DNA from: a bacterium
GTDB lineage: Bacteria > Spirochaetota > UBA4802 > UBA5550
Assembly (NCBI GenBank): GCA_024224995.1
Contig: JAAENB010000929.1
Location: forward strand, 1 to 22,068
Direction of reading: 5' to 3'
DNA: 22,068 nt
Positions 8,028 through 15,762 of this stretch are shown piece after piece (position 1 is the first letter of the stretch; the number at the start of each line of letters is the position of its first letter). A program made the translations under genes and the position numbers. The notes beneath the pieces were generated by a model that saw only the letters and a program-made list of their open reading frames with translations, was not told the DNA's origin and ran no database searches.

Positions 8028-8153
8028 CGCTTACAAGCTACAACATCGTGTTTCCGTTGGTTCAATGCAAAAAACTGACTTGAGGCTAAAGAGTGGCCAT
8101 TGGCGATCAAAAAAAACTTGTCATTGCTCTTTCGCATGTACAGTTTTGAGAAA

Positions 8154-8177
8154 AAATGATAATAATTTGTATCATTT
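8154..8177. promoter_or_regulatory. AT-rich inverted repeat upstream of the -35 box
   Basis: AAATGATA (8154-8161) and TATCATTT (8170-8177) are perfect complements separated by 8 bases. They end 3 bases before the -35 box of the following promoter. The position suits an activator or repressor operator. It could also be a weak terminator stem, but there is no T tract. Confidence 0.4.
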
Positions 8178-8180
8178 CTG

Positions 8181-8209
8181 TTGACGATGTTCAAAAAATT
8201 TAGTATTTT
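8181..8209 (+). promoter_or_regulatory. Sigma70-type promoter of the kinase/phosphatase gene
   Basis: TTGACG (8181-8186), a 17-nt spacer and TATTTT (8204-8209). Initiation is expected near 8216-8218, exactly where the first leader hairpin begins, giving a 5' leader of roughly 265 nt. Confidence 0.6.
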
Positions 8210-8277
8210 CTAACGTGGGACAATCAAATGTCCGGAGGCAAAAAACCTCTTTCATAAGCGATATATATAGAGAATAA

Positions 8278-8337
8278 TGGGAGATTTTGGCCCTGGAAAG
8301 CTTGAAAATACAGGCTTAGAGATGAAGAGAACATAAT
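8278..8337 (+). CDS. Possible 19-residue leader ORF 1
   Basis: The ATG at 8278 opens a 19-codon frame (MGDFGPGKLENTGLEMKRT) that closes with TAA at 8335-8337. The stop overlaps the start of the next tiny ORF as TAATG, the usual arrangement for translational coupling. The upstream AGAG is a poor ribosome site. I recognise no family, and a chance frame is quite possible. Confidence 0.15.
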
Positions 8338-8416
8338 GAGTTGCTGCTCAGCCCCATTCATGCCCGGAGCAACAGCTGAATTTAGCCAAATTCAAAAGGT
8401 GGAGTCCGTAAAGTAA
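8336..8416 (+). CDS. Possible 26-residue Cys-Cys leader ORF 2
   Basis: The ATG at 8336 follows GAAGAGA at a workable spacing and encodes 26 residues beginning MSCCSAPFMPGATAEF, ending in TAA at 8414-8416. The vicinal cysteines near the N-terminus are unusual for a random frame and could bind a metal or respond to redox, but nothing else supports this. It precedes the giant kinase/phosphatase gene by 66 bases. Confidence 0.2.
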   Translation: MSCCSAPFMPGATAEFSQIQKVESVK

Positions 8417-8482
8417 TAACCATAAGTTATCATGGTAAACTTAGCTTGGACGGGCGGCATCTTTTAAGGAACGTTGAAATCT

Positions 8483-11400
8483 ATGGAACAAATCGCTGAT
8501 TATACAATACTGAACAATATTGATGAAACCGGTAACTCTATTGTCTACCGGGGTAAGAAAGAAGATGAAGAGAATACGGTAATTATAAAGGTTCTCAAGA
8601 CAGAGTTTCCTTCCCCCGCGGAAATCGTGCGTTTTAAACAAGAATATGAAATGATCAAGAGTCTCGACCTGGACGGAATTGTCAAGACCCATGATTTTGT
8701 TAAATTTGATGATACATTTGCCCTTATTATGGAAGACTTCGACGGGATTCATTTGCAGCGTTTTCTTAAAAACGAGGAACTTGATATTGATTCGTTTCTG
8801 GATATCGCGGCAGCCCTGGCCGAAACCGTTGGCATGCTGCATCAAAAGAATATTATTCATAAGGATATCAAACCGCAAAATATTCTCATAGATCCCGAGA
8901 AAAACAAAGTAAAACTTGCCGATTTTGGGATATCTTCCGTATTGACCCACGAGAATGAAGAGATATATAATCCCCGGGTAATAGAAGGGACGCTGGCATA
9001 CATGTCCCCGGAACAGACCGGTAGAATGAATTGCGACCTGGACTATCGAACGGACCTGTATTCTCTGGGTGTTACCTTTTATGAAATGTTAACCGGGAGT
9101 ATTCCCTTTCGGACAAAAGACCCCATGGAGATGATCCATGCCCACATCGCGCGGGAACCGCTTCCACCCAGCAACTTAAATAACGCGGTCCCTGAAATGC
9201 TTTCGGCAATTATAATGAAACTAATGGCAAAAAACGCGGATGAGCGCTACCAGAACAGTTACGGCCTGCTTGCTGATATTAATAAATGCCGGGAACAAAT
9301 CAACTCCCAGGGAACCATTCAGTCATTTGATCTTGGAGAGAACGATATCTCCCTGAAATTTACTATTCCTCATTTTATGGTTGGCAGGGAACGGGAAATC
9401 ACCAGCCTCATGCGATCTTTTGAACGGGCCGGAAACGGGTCTGCGGAAATGATGCTTGTTTCGGGAAAACCGGGAGTGGGGAAAACCGCTCTCATCAATG
9501 AGATCAGGAAGCCCATCGTTGAAAAACGGGGGTATTATATTTCCGGGAAATATGACCGTTTTGGAAGAGACGTCCCCTATAGCGCGTTTCGACTGGCATT
9601 CCAGGAACTGATCAGCCGTCTTTTTGTTGAGAACAATGAGGAGATGGTCCATGAATGGAAAGCAAAACTCATGGCAGTGCTGGGTTCCAACGGCAAGGTT
9701 ATTACTTCGGTAATTCCCAATGTGGAACTCATCATCGGAGAGCAGACAGATGTAGCGGAATTGGGACCTGAAGAATCACAGAACAGGTTTAGCATGGTCT
9801 TTGAAAGTTTTATATCGGTATTTGCCACAAAGGAGCATCCCCTGGTTATTTTTCTTGATGATCTCCAGTGGGCCGATGCCGCGAGTCTCAGGCTTATGAA
9901 GACCCTTATTAGCGGCGGCAGCTGCCGGTATCTTTTTATTATTGGAGCTTTCCGGGACCGGGAAGTAAGCGATTATCATCCATTAATGGTTACGCTTGAC
10001 GAGATCCAAAAGGCGGGAGTTGCGGTAAAACAGGTGGAGCTTTCTCCGCTCAGCAGTATTGATGTGAACCGCCTGGTCGCGAAAATATTACGATGCAATG
10101 AAGAACGTTCAACAGATCTTGCAGAACTGGTCCGGAGCAGAACAAATGGGAACCCGTTTTTTATCAACCAGTTTTTTAAGACCCTGTACGATGAAAGAAT
10201 GCTGGAACTCGATCCTCTTTCCGGGTGGAAATGGGAAATGGAAGATATTCATAAAATGCAGGTCACTGACAATGTTGTTGACCTTATGGCTGAAAAAATA
10301 TCCAGGCTGGCGGAAAATTCCCGTGACGTTTTAAAAATCTGTTCGTGCCTGGGCAATAGTTTTAATCTAGAGACCCTGGCCCTGGTATACGAAAAGCGCC
10401 TGGAAGAGACACTTTTTGATCTTGCTGAAGCGCTTCTTGAAGGATTCGTAACGCATTCCGGAGACGTATACCGTTTTACCCATGACCGTATCCAGGAAGC
10501 AGCCTATTCTCTTATCTCCGCCACGGACCGGGTTAAATTGCATTACAAAATCGCCAGGAAAATCCTTGATTATTCCTGGGCAGACAAACTGTCGGGCGTG
10601 ATATTTTATATTGTTGATCAATTTTATAAGGGACTGGAGCTGGTTGCTGAGCAGAAGGAGAAGATAGAGCTGGCTAAACTTTTTCTCAAAGCCGGAGACC
10701 AGGCACGGAATTCATCGGCCTATGACTCCGCAGTTCACTATTTAAAAACGGGAACTGAACTGCTTCCGAAAGATTGCTGGGAAAATAACTATGAGCTCAC
10801 ATACTCCTTATATAAGGAACGGCTTGAGTGCGAATACCTGGATCTTAATTTCGCGGAAGCGGAAAAGATTTTTTCCATTATGATGCAAAAGACCAGGGGC
10901 TTTGTGGATAAAGCGGACCTCCATACCTTAATGATTATTTTATATACAACCCAGGGACGCTATAAAGAAGCCCTGATCCTGGGGTATAAAGGAATGGAGA
11001 TGCTTGGCCAAAAACAACCCAAATGCGTACACGATTACCGTTTGGGACTGGAACTGGCCCGTCTCAGAATTGCGTTCGGCAGACGAAAGATCGAAGACCT
11101 TATTGATCTTCCGGTCTTTGAAGAGCGGGCTCTTCTTTCCTATGCCTATCTTGCTATTCATACGGCTACTGTTGCCTATTATGTGGACCCAAACCGGTTC
11201 GCGCAGCTGGTAATTTCAGGTGTCTATCTTATTCTTAAACACGGAAATTTTGAATATTCTCCCTTTGCCTTTAATGCCCTTGGAACGATCCTGGGGCCGG
11301 GGCTGGGATTTCACAAACAAGCGTACAGGCTGGGAAAAACAGCGTTAAAGTTAAATGAAAAAATTGCCAGCACCAAAAACAGGTGTAAAATAGAATTTTT

Positions 11401-13651
11401 ATTTTCCCTGTTTATTCTTCACTGGAGACGCCATGCCAGGGAATGTCTCGATTATTACCGCGATGCCTACCGGCACGGCCTTGAGTCGGGTGATCTTATT
11501 TTTAGCGGCCATAGTATTAATCTTCTGGGTATGACCCGTATTATGCTGGGAGACAATATTGATGAAGTTCTGGGTGAATATGGAAAGTATGAAGTTTTTC
11601 AAAAGGGCGGCAAGGATCCTTTTATTGCCCGGAATTTTTCCGAAACCATCCAGATGTGTCTCTGTTTAAAAGGACTCACCTCATCACCCGGCGGTCTTAA
11701 CAGCAAAGGGTTTAGCAGTTCAAAGCACCTTGATTACTACCGTGAAGAAGGGAACCAGCTGGGGGTCTTCTATTTTCTCCTGGTGAAATTACGGATAGAT
11801 TACCTCTTTGGAAATTATTCGAAATCCTTTGACAATATTCTTGAGATGAAAGAGCTCATCAGTAACAAGGTTGGCCTTGGAAGCCTGCATATACCGGAAT
11901 TTTATTTTTACTATTCTCTTACGCTCACGGCCCTTTACCCGGCAGCAGGAATAAGGAAAAAAATAGATTTTTCCATTCAACTCAAGCGCAACCGGGCAAA
12001 ATTAAAGAAATGGGCAATCAATTGTCCGGAAAACTATCTTCATAAGTATCTCCTGGTAAAAGCCGAAACAGCCAGGGTCCAGGGGAAAAAGGATGCTCCG
12101 GACTTATATGACCAGGCAATAAAATCGGCAAAGGAAAACGGCTATACTCAGAATGTGGCTATCGGTAATGAGCTGGCTGCGTTGTATTATATAAACAAGA
12201 ATGATAAAGATAATGCCAAACGCTATATGAACGAAGCACGCCGCTGCTATTTAAAATGGGGCGCAACAGCAAAGGCAAAAGATCTTGAGCAAAAATACCA
12301 GGAATTTTTAAGTGAGAACCGTAAGCGGCGCTCTATTTTTGATACCCGTGTTGACTCAACAATGGTATCTTCCGGCTCTACACGGTCCGTGTCTGAGAAC
12401 CTGGATATTGGAACTATTATTAAGGCGTCCCAGGCCCTTTCCGAGGAAATAGACCTGGGCAGTCTCCTGGTGAAAATAATCAAGTTTGCCATTGAAAACG
12501 CTGGAGCTGAAAAAGGGTTCCTGGTTCTGGAAAATGAGCAAGACCACGGGCTCTATATTGAAGCCGAGGGCAGGGTAGACCATAAGATCGAGATCTTCCA
12601 GGCACTTCCCCTTGAAGAGAGCAGAGACCTGTCGACTGCTATTGTTAAGTATGTGAATAAAACCGGGGAAGATATTGTTCTTAATGACGCGCGGAAGAAT
12701 AATAAATTCAGCAGTGACCCCTATATTATAGAAAATAGCCCGCGGTCTATTCTTTGCGCGCCTGTGACGCATAAGGGAATGAGGTCGGGAATTATATATC
12801 TTGAAAACAGGCATGCTTCAAACGCCTTTACTCCTGAACGGCTGGAAGTCCTGAAGATCTTTTCCGCCCAGGCCTCAATCTCTATTGAAAATACCCGGCT
12901 TCTGGCACAACGGGAAAAAGCAGTTAAGCTCGAAACAGAGATGAAAATAGCCGCGAATATTCAATCCACCTTACTGCCCCGTAACCCGCACATTGACGGG
13001 TTTGATATTACCGCGTATGTTGACCCGGCAGATGACGTGGGCGGTGATTATTATGATGTAATAAACGGGGAAAAGAATGACTGGATTATTATTGGTGATG
13101 TTGCCGGGCACGGCATTAGCGCCGGTCTTCTGATGATGATGGTCCAGACTTCCATCCAGACCATTCTTCGACGTTTTCCGGACACCAAACCCTCGGATCT
13201 CCTGGAAATGGTTAATGAAGTTATTAAGTATAATGTTAAGCAGATGAAGGAAGAACGCTATATGACCATAACAGCGCTTTCTTTTAATAAGAACGGTCAG
13301 GCTCTTTTTTCCGGTCTTCACCAGGATATATTGATTTACCGGGCTTCTTCTTCAAGTATTGAGCGCATTGCCACTGACGGTTTATGGCTCTCACCCTGGG
13401 ATCTTGGAAGACCTGAAGGAGTAAACCTTTCTCTTACCCTGGAAAAAGGTGATATTCTTCTATTATATACTGATGGTATTACTGAGGCAAAAGACGTTGA
13501 AGGGACTGAATTTTCCGAACAGCGATTGGGAGATATTCTTAATGAATCCGGTCATTCTCCCAGTGAAGAAATTAAGGAAAGAATTCTTGAAGCGCTTACT
13601 GATTATGATAATAATGATGACGTAACAATGGTTATTGTCAAAAAACTGTAA
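8483..13651 (+). CDS. Ser/Thr kinase-AAA ATPase-TPR-GAF-SpoIIE phosphatase fusion
   Basis: A single cytoplasmic signalling protein of 1722 residues. The N-terminal Ser/Thr kinase (about 7-270) has the ATP-binding Lys36, catalytic Asp128 in HKDIKPQN, DFG Asp147 and SPEQ in place of APE, so it should be active, although its glycine-rich loop is degenerate. An AAA_16-type ATPase (about 300-560) has Walker A GKPGVGKT (328-335) and Walker B FLDD (459-460). A long helical TPR-like region (about 700-1290) follows, then a GAF domain (about 1310-1475). The C-terminal PP2C/SpoIIE phosphatase has metal-site Asp1517 (DDVGGDYYD), Asp1539 (GDVAGHG), Asp1664 (TDG) and Asp1712/1713. Kinase-AAA-TPR-GAF fusions are known in cyanobacteria, leptospires and myxobacteria, ending in varied output domains. 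The ATG at 8483 lies 12 nt after AAGGA. A TTG at 8474 would add three residues but is only 3 nt from that site. Confidence 0.92.
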   Translation: MEQIADYTILNNIDETGNSIVYRGKKEDEENTVIIKVLKTEFPSPAEIVRFKQEYEMIKSLDLDGIVKTHDFVKFDDTFALIMEDFDGIHLQRFLKNEELDIDSFLDIAAALAETVGMLHQKNIIHKDIKPQNILIDPEKNKVKLADFGISSVLTHENEEIYNPRVIEGTLAYMSPEQTGRMNCDLDYRTDLYSLGVTFYEMLTGSIPFRTKDPMEMIHAHIAREPLPPSNLNNAVPEMLSAIIMKLMAKNADERYQNSYGLLADINKCREQINSQGTIQSFDLGENDISLKFTIPHFMVGREREITSLMRSFERAGNGSAEMMLVSGKPGVGKTALINEIRKPIVEKRGYYISGKYDRFGRDVPYSAFRLAFQELISRLFVENNEEMVHEWKAKLMAVLGSNGKVITSVIPNVELIIGEQTDVAELGPEESQNRFSMVFESFISVFATKEHPLVIFLDDLQWADAASLRLMKTLISGGSCRYLFIIGAFRDREVSDYHPLMVTLDEIQKAGVAVKQVELSPLSSIDVNRLVAKILRCNEERSTDLAELVRSRTNGNPFFINQFFKTLYDERMLELDPLSGWKWEMEDIHKMQVTDNVVDLMAEKISRLAENSRDVLKICSCLGNSFNLETLALVYEKRLEETLFDLAEALLEGFVTHSGDVYRFTHDRIQEAAYSLISATDRVKLHYKIARKILDYSWADKLSGVIFYIVDQFYKGLELVAEQKEKIELAKLFLKAGDQARNSSAYDSAVHYLKTGTELLPKDCWENNYELTYSLYKERLECEYLDLNFAEAEKIFSIMMQKTRGFVDKADLHTLMIILYTTQGRYKEALILGYKGMEMLGQKQPKCVHDYRLGLELARLRIAFGRRKIEDLIDLPVFEERALLSYAYLAIHTATVAYYVDPNRFAQLVISGVYLILKHGNFEYSPFAFNALGTILGPGLGFHKQAYRLGKTALKLNEKIASTKNRCKIEFLFSLFILHWRRHARECLDYYRDAYRHGLESGDLIFSGHSINLLGMTRIMLGDNIDEVLGEYGKYEVFQKGGKDPFIARNFSETIQMCLCLKGLTSSPGGLNSKGFSSSKHLDYYREEGNQLGVFYFLLVKLRIDYLFGNYSKSFDNILEMKELISNKVGLGSLHIPEFYFYYSLTLTALYPAAGIRKKIDFSIQLKRNRAKLKKWAINCPENYLHKYLLVKAETARVQGKKDAPDLYDQAIKSAKENGYTQNVAIGNELAALYYINKNDKDNAKRYMNEARRCYLKWGATAKAKDLEQKYQEFLSENRKRRSIFDTRVDSTMVSSGSTRSVSENLDIGTIIKASQALSEEIDLGSLLVKIIKFAIENAGAEKGFLVLENEQDHGLYIEAEGRVDHKIEIFQALPLEESRDLSTAIVKYVNKTGEDIVLNDARKNNKFSSDPYIIENSPRSILCAPVTHKGMRSGIIYLENRHASNAFTPERLEVLKIFSAQASISIENTRLLAQREKAVKLETEMKIAANIQSTLLPRNPHIDGFDITAYVDPADDVGGDYYDVINGEKNDWIIIGDVAGHGISAGLLMMMVQTSIQTILRRFPDTKPSDLLEMVNEVIKYNVKQMKEERYMTITALSFNKNGQALFSGLHQDILIYRASSSSIERIATDGLWLSPWDLGRPEGVNLSLTLEKGDILLLYTDGITEAKDVEGTEFSEQRLGDILNESGHSPSEEIKERILEALTDYDNNDDVTMVIVKKL

Positions 13652-13698
13652 TTTAAATACTGTTCATTTTTAAGTTAGATGGATATATTAATTTTTCT

Positions 13699-13771
13699 TG
13701 ACAAATAGACCCTCAAATGTCATTTGTCATTATATCATTTTCGTACTCAATTTACTCCCAATTTGTTGAGT
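13699..13771 (+). other. Inverted repeats in the 3' region of the fusion gene
   Basis: TGACAAAT (13699-13706) pairs perfectly with ATTTGTCA (13722-13729), and ACTCAA (13745-13750) with TTGAGT (13766-13771). Both lie between the stop codon and the terminator at 13810. A TTGACA at 13698 lacks a -10 at normal spacing, so an independent small RNA is possible but not shown. A structured 3' untranslated region is the simpler reading. Confidence 0.35.
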
Positions 13772-13809
13772 CCGAAAGATGATTTTTGAATTTCGTCATT
13801 GAAGTTAAT

Positions 13810-13838
13810 ACCTCCGCTTTTGCGGAGGTTTTTTTTTT
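13810..13838 (+). terminator. Rho-independent terminator
   Basis: ACCTCCGC (13810-13817) pairs perfectly with GCGGAGGT (13822-13829) across a TTTT loop and runs straight into a 10-base T tract (13829-13838). It ends the kinase/phosphatase transcript and isolates it from the next promoter at 13854. Confidence 0.95.
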
Positions 13839-13853
13839 GCTTCCATATATTTG

Positions 13854-13882
13854 TTGACTCTGCCGTGGAATTATAGTATTTA
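13854..13882 (+). promoter_or_regulatory. Sigma70-type promoter of the Cys-motif gene
   Basis: TTGACT (13854-13859), a 17-nt spacer and TATTTA (13877-13882), starting 15 bases after the terminator. Predicted initiation is near 13889, leaving a leader of about 34 nt that contains an AGAGGA ribosome site. Confidence 0.55.
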
Positions 13883-13922
13883 TTCATCATGAGCCTGTTA
13901 GACCCCAAAAAGAGGACCCCCG

Positions 13923-14657
13923 GTGGATACTATAAAGTACGAATATATTTTTACCTTCAAAAATGAGGAAGCCTGTAATTCAAAATCAATTGATTTTATT
14001 ATGGAAATTGACAGGACTTCCCGGCAGATCGTAAAAACCAATATTGAGCAGCACTGTCTTGAAATAGGTTTCGATGTCCATTGGACTGAGCTGACTTTTC
14101 ACCAGTGTGAGCATTGCCCTCTGGATGTTAAGCAGTTTCCCCGCTGTCCCATTGCAGTGAACCTGTACCAGGTTATATCTATTTTTGGCGATCACAGCTC
14201 CATAGAAGAGGTGGATATTGAAGTGCGGAGCCCGGAGCGGAATTATTTAAAACGGACCAGGCTTCAGTACGGACTTCAGTCCCTTTTTGGTATTCTTATG
14301 CCTGCCAGCGGCTGTCCCCGGATGAATTTTTTATCACCCCTTGTTCCCTTTCATCTTCCTTTTGCCGATGTTGAAGAAACAATTGTGCGGGTAACTTCCA
14401 TATATCTTCTGAGCCAGTTTTTTCACCAACTCGATGATGAACCCTCTGATTTTACCATGGAAGGGTTGAGAAAGAAGTATGAAGAGGTTAGCAATGTTAA
14501 CCAGGGAATTCTTAACAGGATCAGAAGTATTGAAAAAAGCGGCGATGCTACTGAAAATGCTATCACAATCCTTAATGCCTTTGTTCTTTTCTTCTCATAT
14601 GAGTTCCGTTTTGAGATGAAACGCTACCGCTATCTTTTTCAAAATACTCCTCAATAG
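13923..14657 (+). CDS. Uncharacterised Cys-motif protein, 244 aa
   Basis: A soluble protein of unknown function with no signal peptide or membrane helix. Residues 1-55 form an N-terminal beta-rich stretch. A cluster H60, C62, C65 and C75 (HQCEHCPL, then PRCP) could bind zinc or a cluster. A further Cys sits in ASGCP near 139, and the C-terminal half is helical. It resembles a class of small hypothetical proteins with a CxxCPL...CP signature that I associate, without certainty, with DUF6901. Translation appears to begin at GTG 13923, with AGAGGA (13911-13916) 6 nt upstream. The gene has its own promoter and lies between two signalling genes. That placement suggests, but does not prove, a regulatory role. 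Confidence 0.75.
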   Translation: MDTIKYEYIFTFKNEEACNSKSIDFIMEIDRTSRQIVKTNIEQHCLEIGFDVHWTELTFHQCEHCPLDVKQFPRCPIAVNLYQVISIFGDHSSIEEVDIEVRSPERNYLKRTRLQYGLQSLFGILMPASGCPRMNFLSPLVPFHLPFADVEETIVRVTSIYLLSQFFHQLDDEPSDFTMEGLRKKYEEVSNVNQGILNRIRSIEKSGDATENAITILNAFVLFFSYEFRFEMKRYRYLFQNTPQ

Positions 14658-14702
14658 AGCGGACGAGCGTATTTAATAGAGTAAATAAAAAAAATACTGT
14701 TG

Positions 14703-14736
14703 TTCATTCCCCTCCAGGTACCTTTCATTCCCCGCC
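14703..14736. promoter_or_regulatory. Direct-repeat operator, two 13-bp sites 21 bp apart
   Basis: TTCATTCCCCTCC (14703-14715) and TTCATTCCCCGCC (14724-14736) match at 12 of 13 positions. Their 21-bp period is two helical turns, so both face the same side of the DNA. The second site ends 2 bases before the -35 box, where a tandem-binding activator would touch RNA polymerase. Confidence 0.55.
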
Positions 14737-14738
14737 CC

Positions 14739-14767
14739 TTGACATAGAAAAATATATTGTATATCTT
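14739..14767 (+). promoter_or_regulatory. Sigma70-type promoter of the HD-domain gene
   Basis: TTGACA (14739-14744), a 17-nt spacer and TATCTT (14762-14767). Initiation near 14774 gives a leader of about 35 nt that includes a strong GGAGAGGAGAG ribosome site. Confidence 0.6.
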
Positions 14768-14808
14768 AATATATGAGAGCCAGGGAGTTTTAGGGAGAGG
14801 AGAGAGTA

Positions 14809-15762
14809 ATGAAAAGTAATAGGAATGTTCAATTGTCGCGGCTTATTGAAGACGGGGCCCCGGAAACAATTCTCAGGGAAGTGACTGCACTGTTAAGTTT
14901 ACACTACAAAAGAGAGTTGTTTGATAATATTATTGAAGCGTTTTATATTATAAATATCCTTTTTGAAGGGGATCATCCCCGCTATAAAGAGTGCAATACC
15001 GGGTATCACGACCTGGAGCATACGCTCGATAGCTTTCTGGCTGCTGCCCGCCTTGTTGACGGGTACAACCTTTCCCATGAAAAATTACCAATTTCACTTG
15101 TTCTTAACCTGCTTTTGGCCGCGCTTTTTCATAATACCGGGTATATCCAGGAACTGGACGACAGTGACGGCACCGGGGCCAGGCATACTACTGAGCGTAT
15201 AGACAGAAGTGTCCGTTTTCTAATAAGAAATCACCAGACTTTTGGTATTAGCAGCAGCAATCTTGAAAGTATCGCGCGGCTTATTAAAGCCACTGCCTGG
15301 AACGCGAATATGAGAAAAATCGATTTTTCCGGTCCTGCTGAAGAGGCTGCCGCCATGATCCTGGCATCTGCCGACCTTATGGGCCAGATGGCAAACCGGG
15401 GATGGCTGGAAAAACTTCCTTTACTCTCACGGGAGTTCCGGGATGCCGGGTTACGGGGTTTCGATTCCGAATTTGATATATTTCCAAAAACATTTAATTT
15501 CTACGGTGCTGTTCAATCCAGGCTTGCCGATTCCTATAAAGAAGTCTACCGCTACGCGCGGACTCATTTTAATACAAGGTTCGGCATAAACGAAAATCTC
15601 TATGCCTCCGCAATCAGCGGGAATGCCGCTTACCTGGGATTCATCATCGCCGATGACAGCAGTAATTTCCGGCAGAAACTGAGACGGGGAGACTTTATTC
15701 ACTCGCTGGAGTATTCCGGGGCCGGCGCTCGTGTGCCTTTTGGTTCAGCGCAGGTGGCGTAG
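14809..15762 (+). CDS. HD/PDE-like phosphohydrolase-family protein, 317 aa
   Basis: A soluble, all-helical protein of the HD/cyclic-nucleotide phosphodiesterase-like fold. The first signature YHDLEHT supplies H67 and H71, similar to the YHN..H motif of phosphodiesterases. The second should be HD but reads LFHNTGY, so His108 is followed by Asn109. A further conserved stretch, ASADLMGQM (about 186-194), carries the last expected metal-ligand Asp. The EFRDAG and DSEFDI blocks match a family of HD proteins common in deltaproteobacteria and spirochaetes. No substrate can be named. Loss of the HD aspartate may weaken metal binding and turn the protein into a sensor or an altered enzyme. AGGAG at 14798-14802 supports ATG 14809. 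The gene is driven by its own promoter with a paired upstream operator-like repeat. Confidence 0.8.
   Translation: MKSNRNVQLSRLIEDGAPETILREVTALLSLHYKRELFDNIIEAFYIINILFEGDHPRYKECNTGYHDLEHTLDSFLAAARLVDGYNLSHEKLPISLVLNLLLAALFHNTGYIQELDDSDGTGARHTTERIDRSVRFLIRNHQTFGISSSNLESIARLIKATAWNANMRKIDFSGPAEEAAAMILASADLMGQMANRGWLEKLPLLSREFRDAGLRGFDSEFDIFPKTFNFYGAVQSRLADSYKEVYRYARTHFNTRFGINENLYASAISGNAAYLGFIIADDSSNFRQKLRRGDFIHSLEYSGAGARVPFGSAQVA

Larger units (their letters stand above)
8218..8467 (+). promoter_or_regulatory. Structured 5' leader, candidate cis-acting RNA
   Basis: Six successive potential hairpins can be read. GGACA/TGTCC is at 8218-8233 and GAGG/CCTC at 8235-8249. An imperfect GCC(C)TG/CAGGC stem lies around 8290-8315. 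GTTGCT/AGCAAC brackets about 8340-8373. GAATTT/AAATTC with a 4-nt loop follows directly. A long interrupted stem GTCC-AAGT-ACCAT/ATGGT-ACTT-GGAC spans about 8404-8450. The conserved cores I know for common riboswitches (TPP, cobalamin, SAM-I, c-di-GMP-I, glycine, lysine) were not found. Two tiny ORFs overlap the same interval, so a translated leader is the main alternative. Confidence 0.35.

Noticed and set aside
7957..8184. 75-codon plus-strand frame starting inside repeat copy 3
   Set aside because: It begins in the repeat loop, crosses an AT-rich promoter region, and lacks a ribosome site and family features.
8218..8467. Known riboswitch or tmRNA in the leader
   Set aside because: The conserved cores I can recall for TPP, cobalamin, SAM-I, c-di-GMP-I, glycine and lysine riboswitches, and the tmRNA ends, were looked for by eye and not found. 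A covariance search would be needed to exclude variants.
8441..8950. 169-codon minus-strand frame over the start of the fusion gene
   Set aside because: It overlaps the kinase domain with intact catalytic motifs on the plus strand. It has no ribosome site or recognisable domain.
13698..13736. Promoter at TTGACA 13698
   Set aside because: The only -10-like sequence, TATATC at 13731, is 27 nt away, which is too far for a sigma70 promoter.
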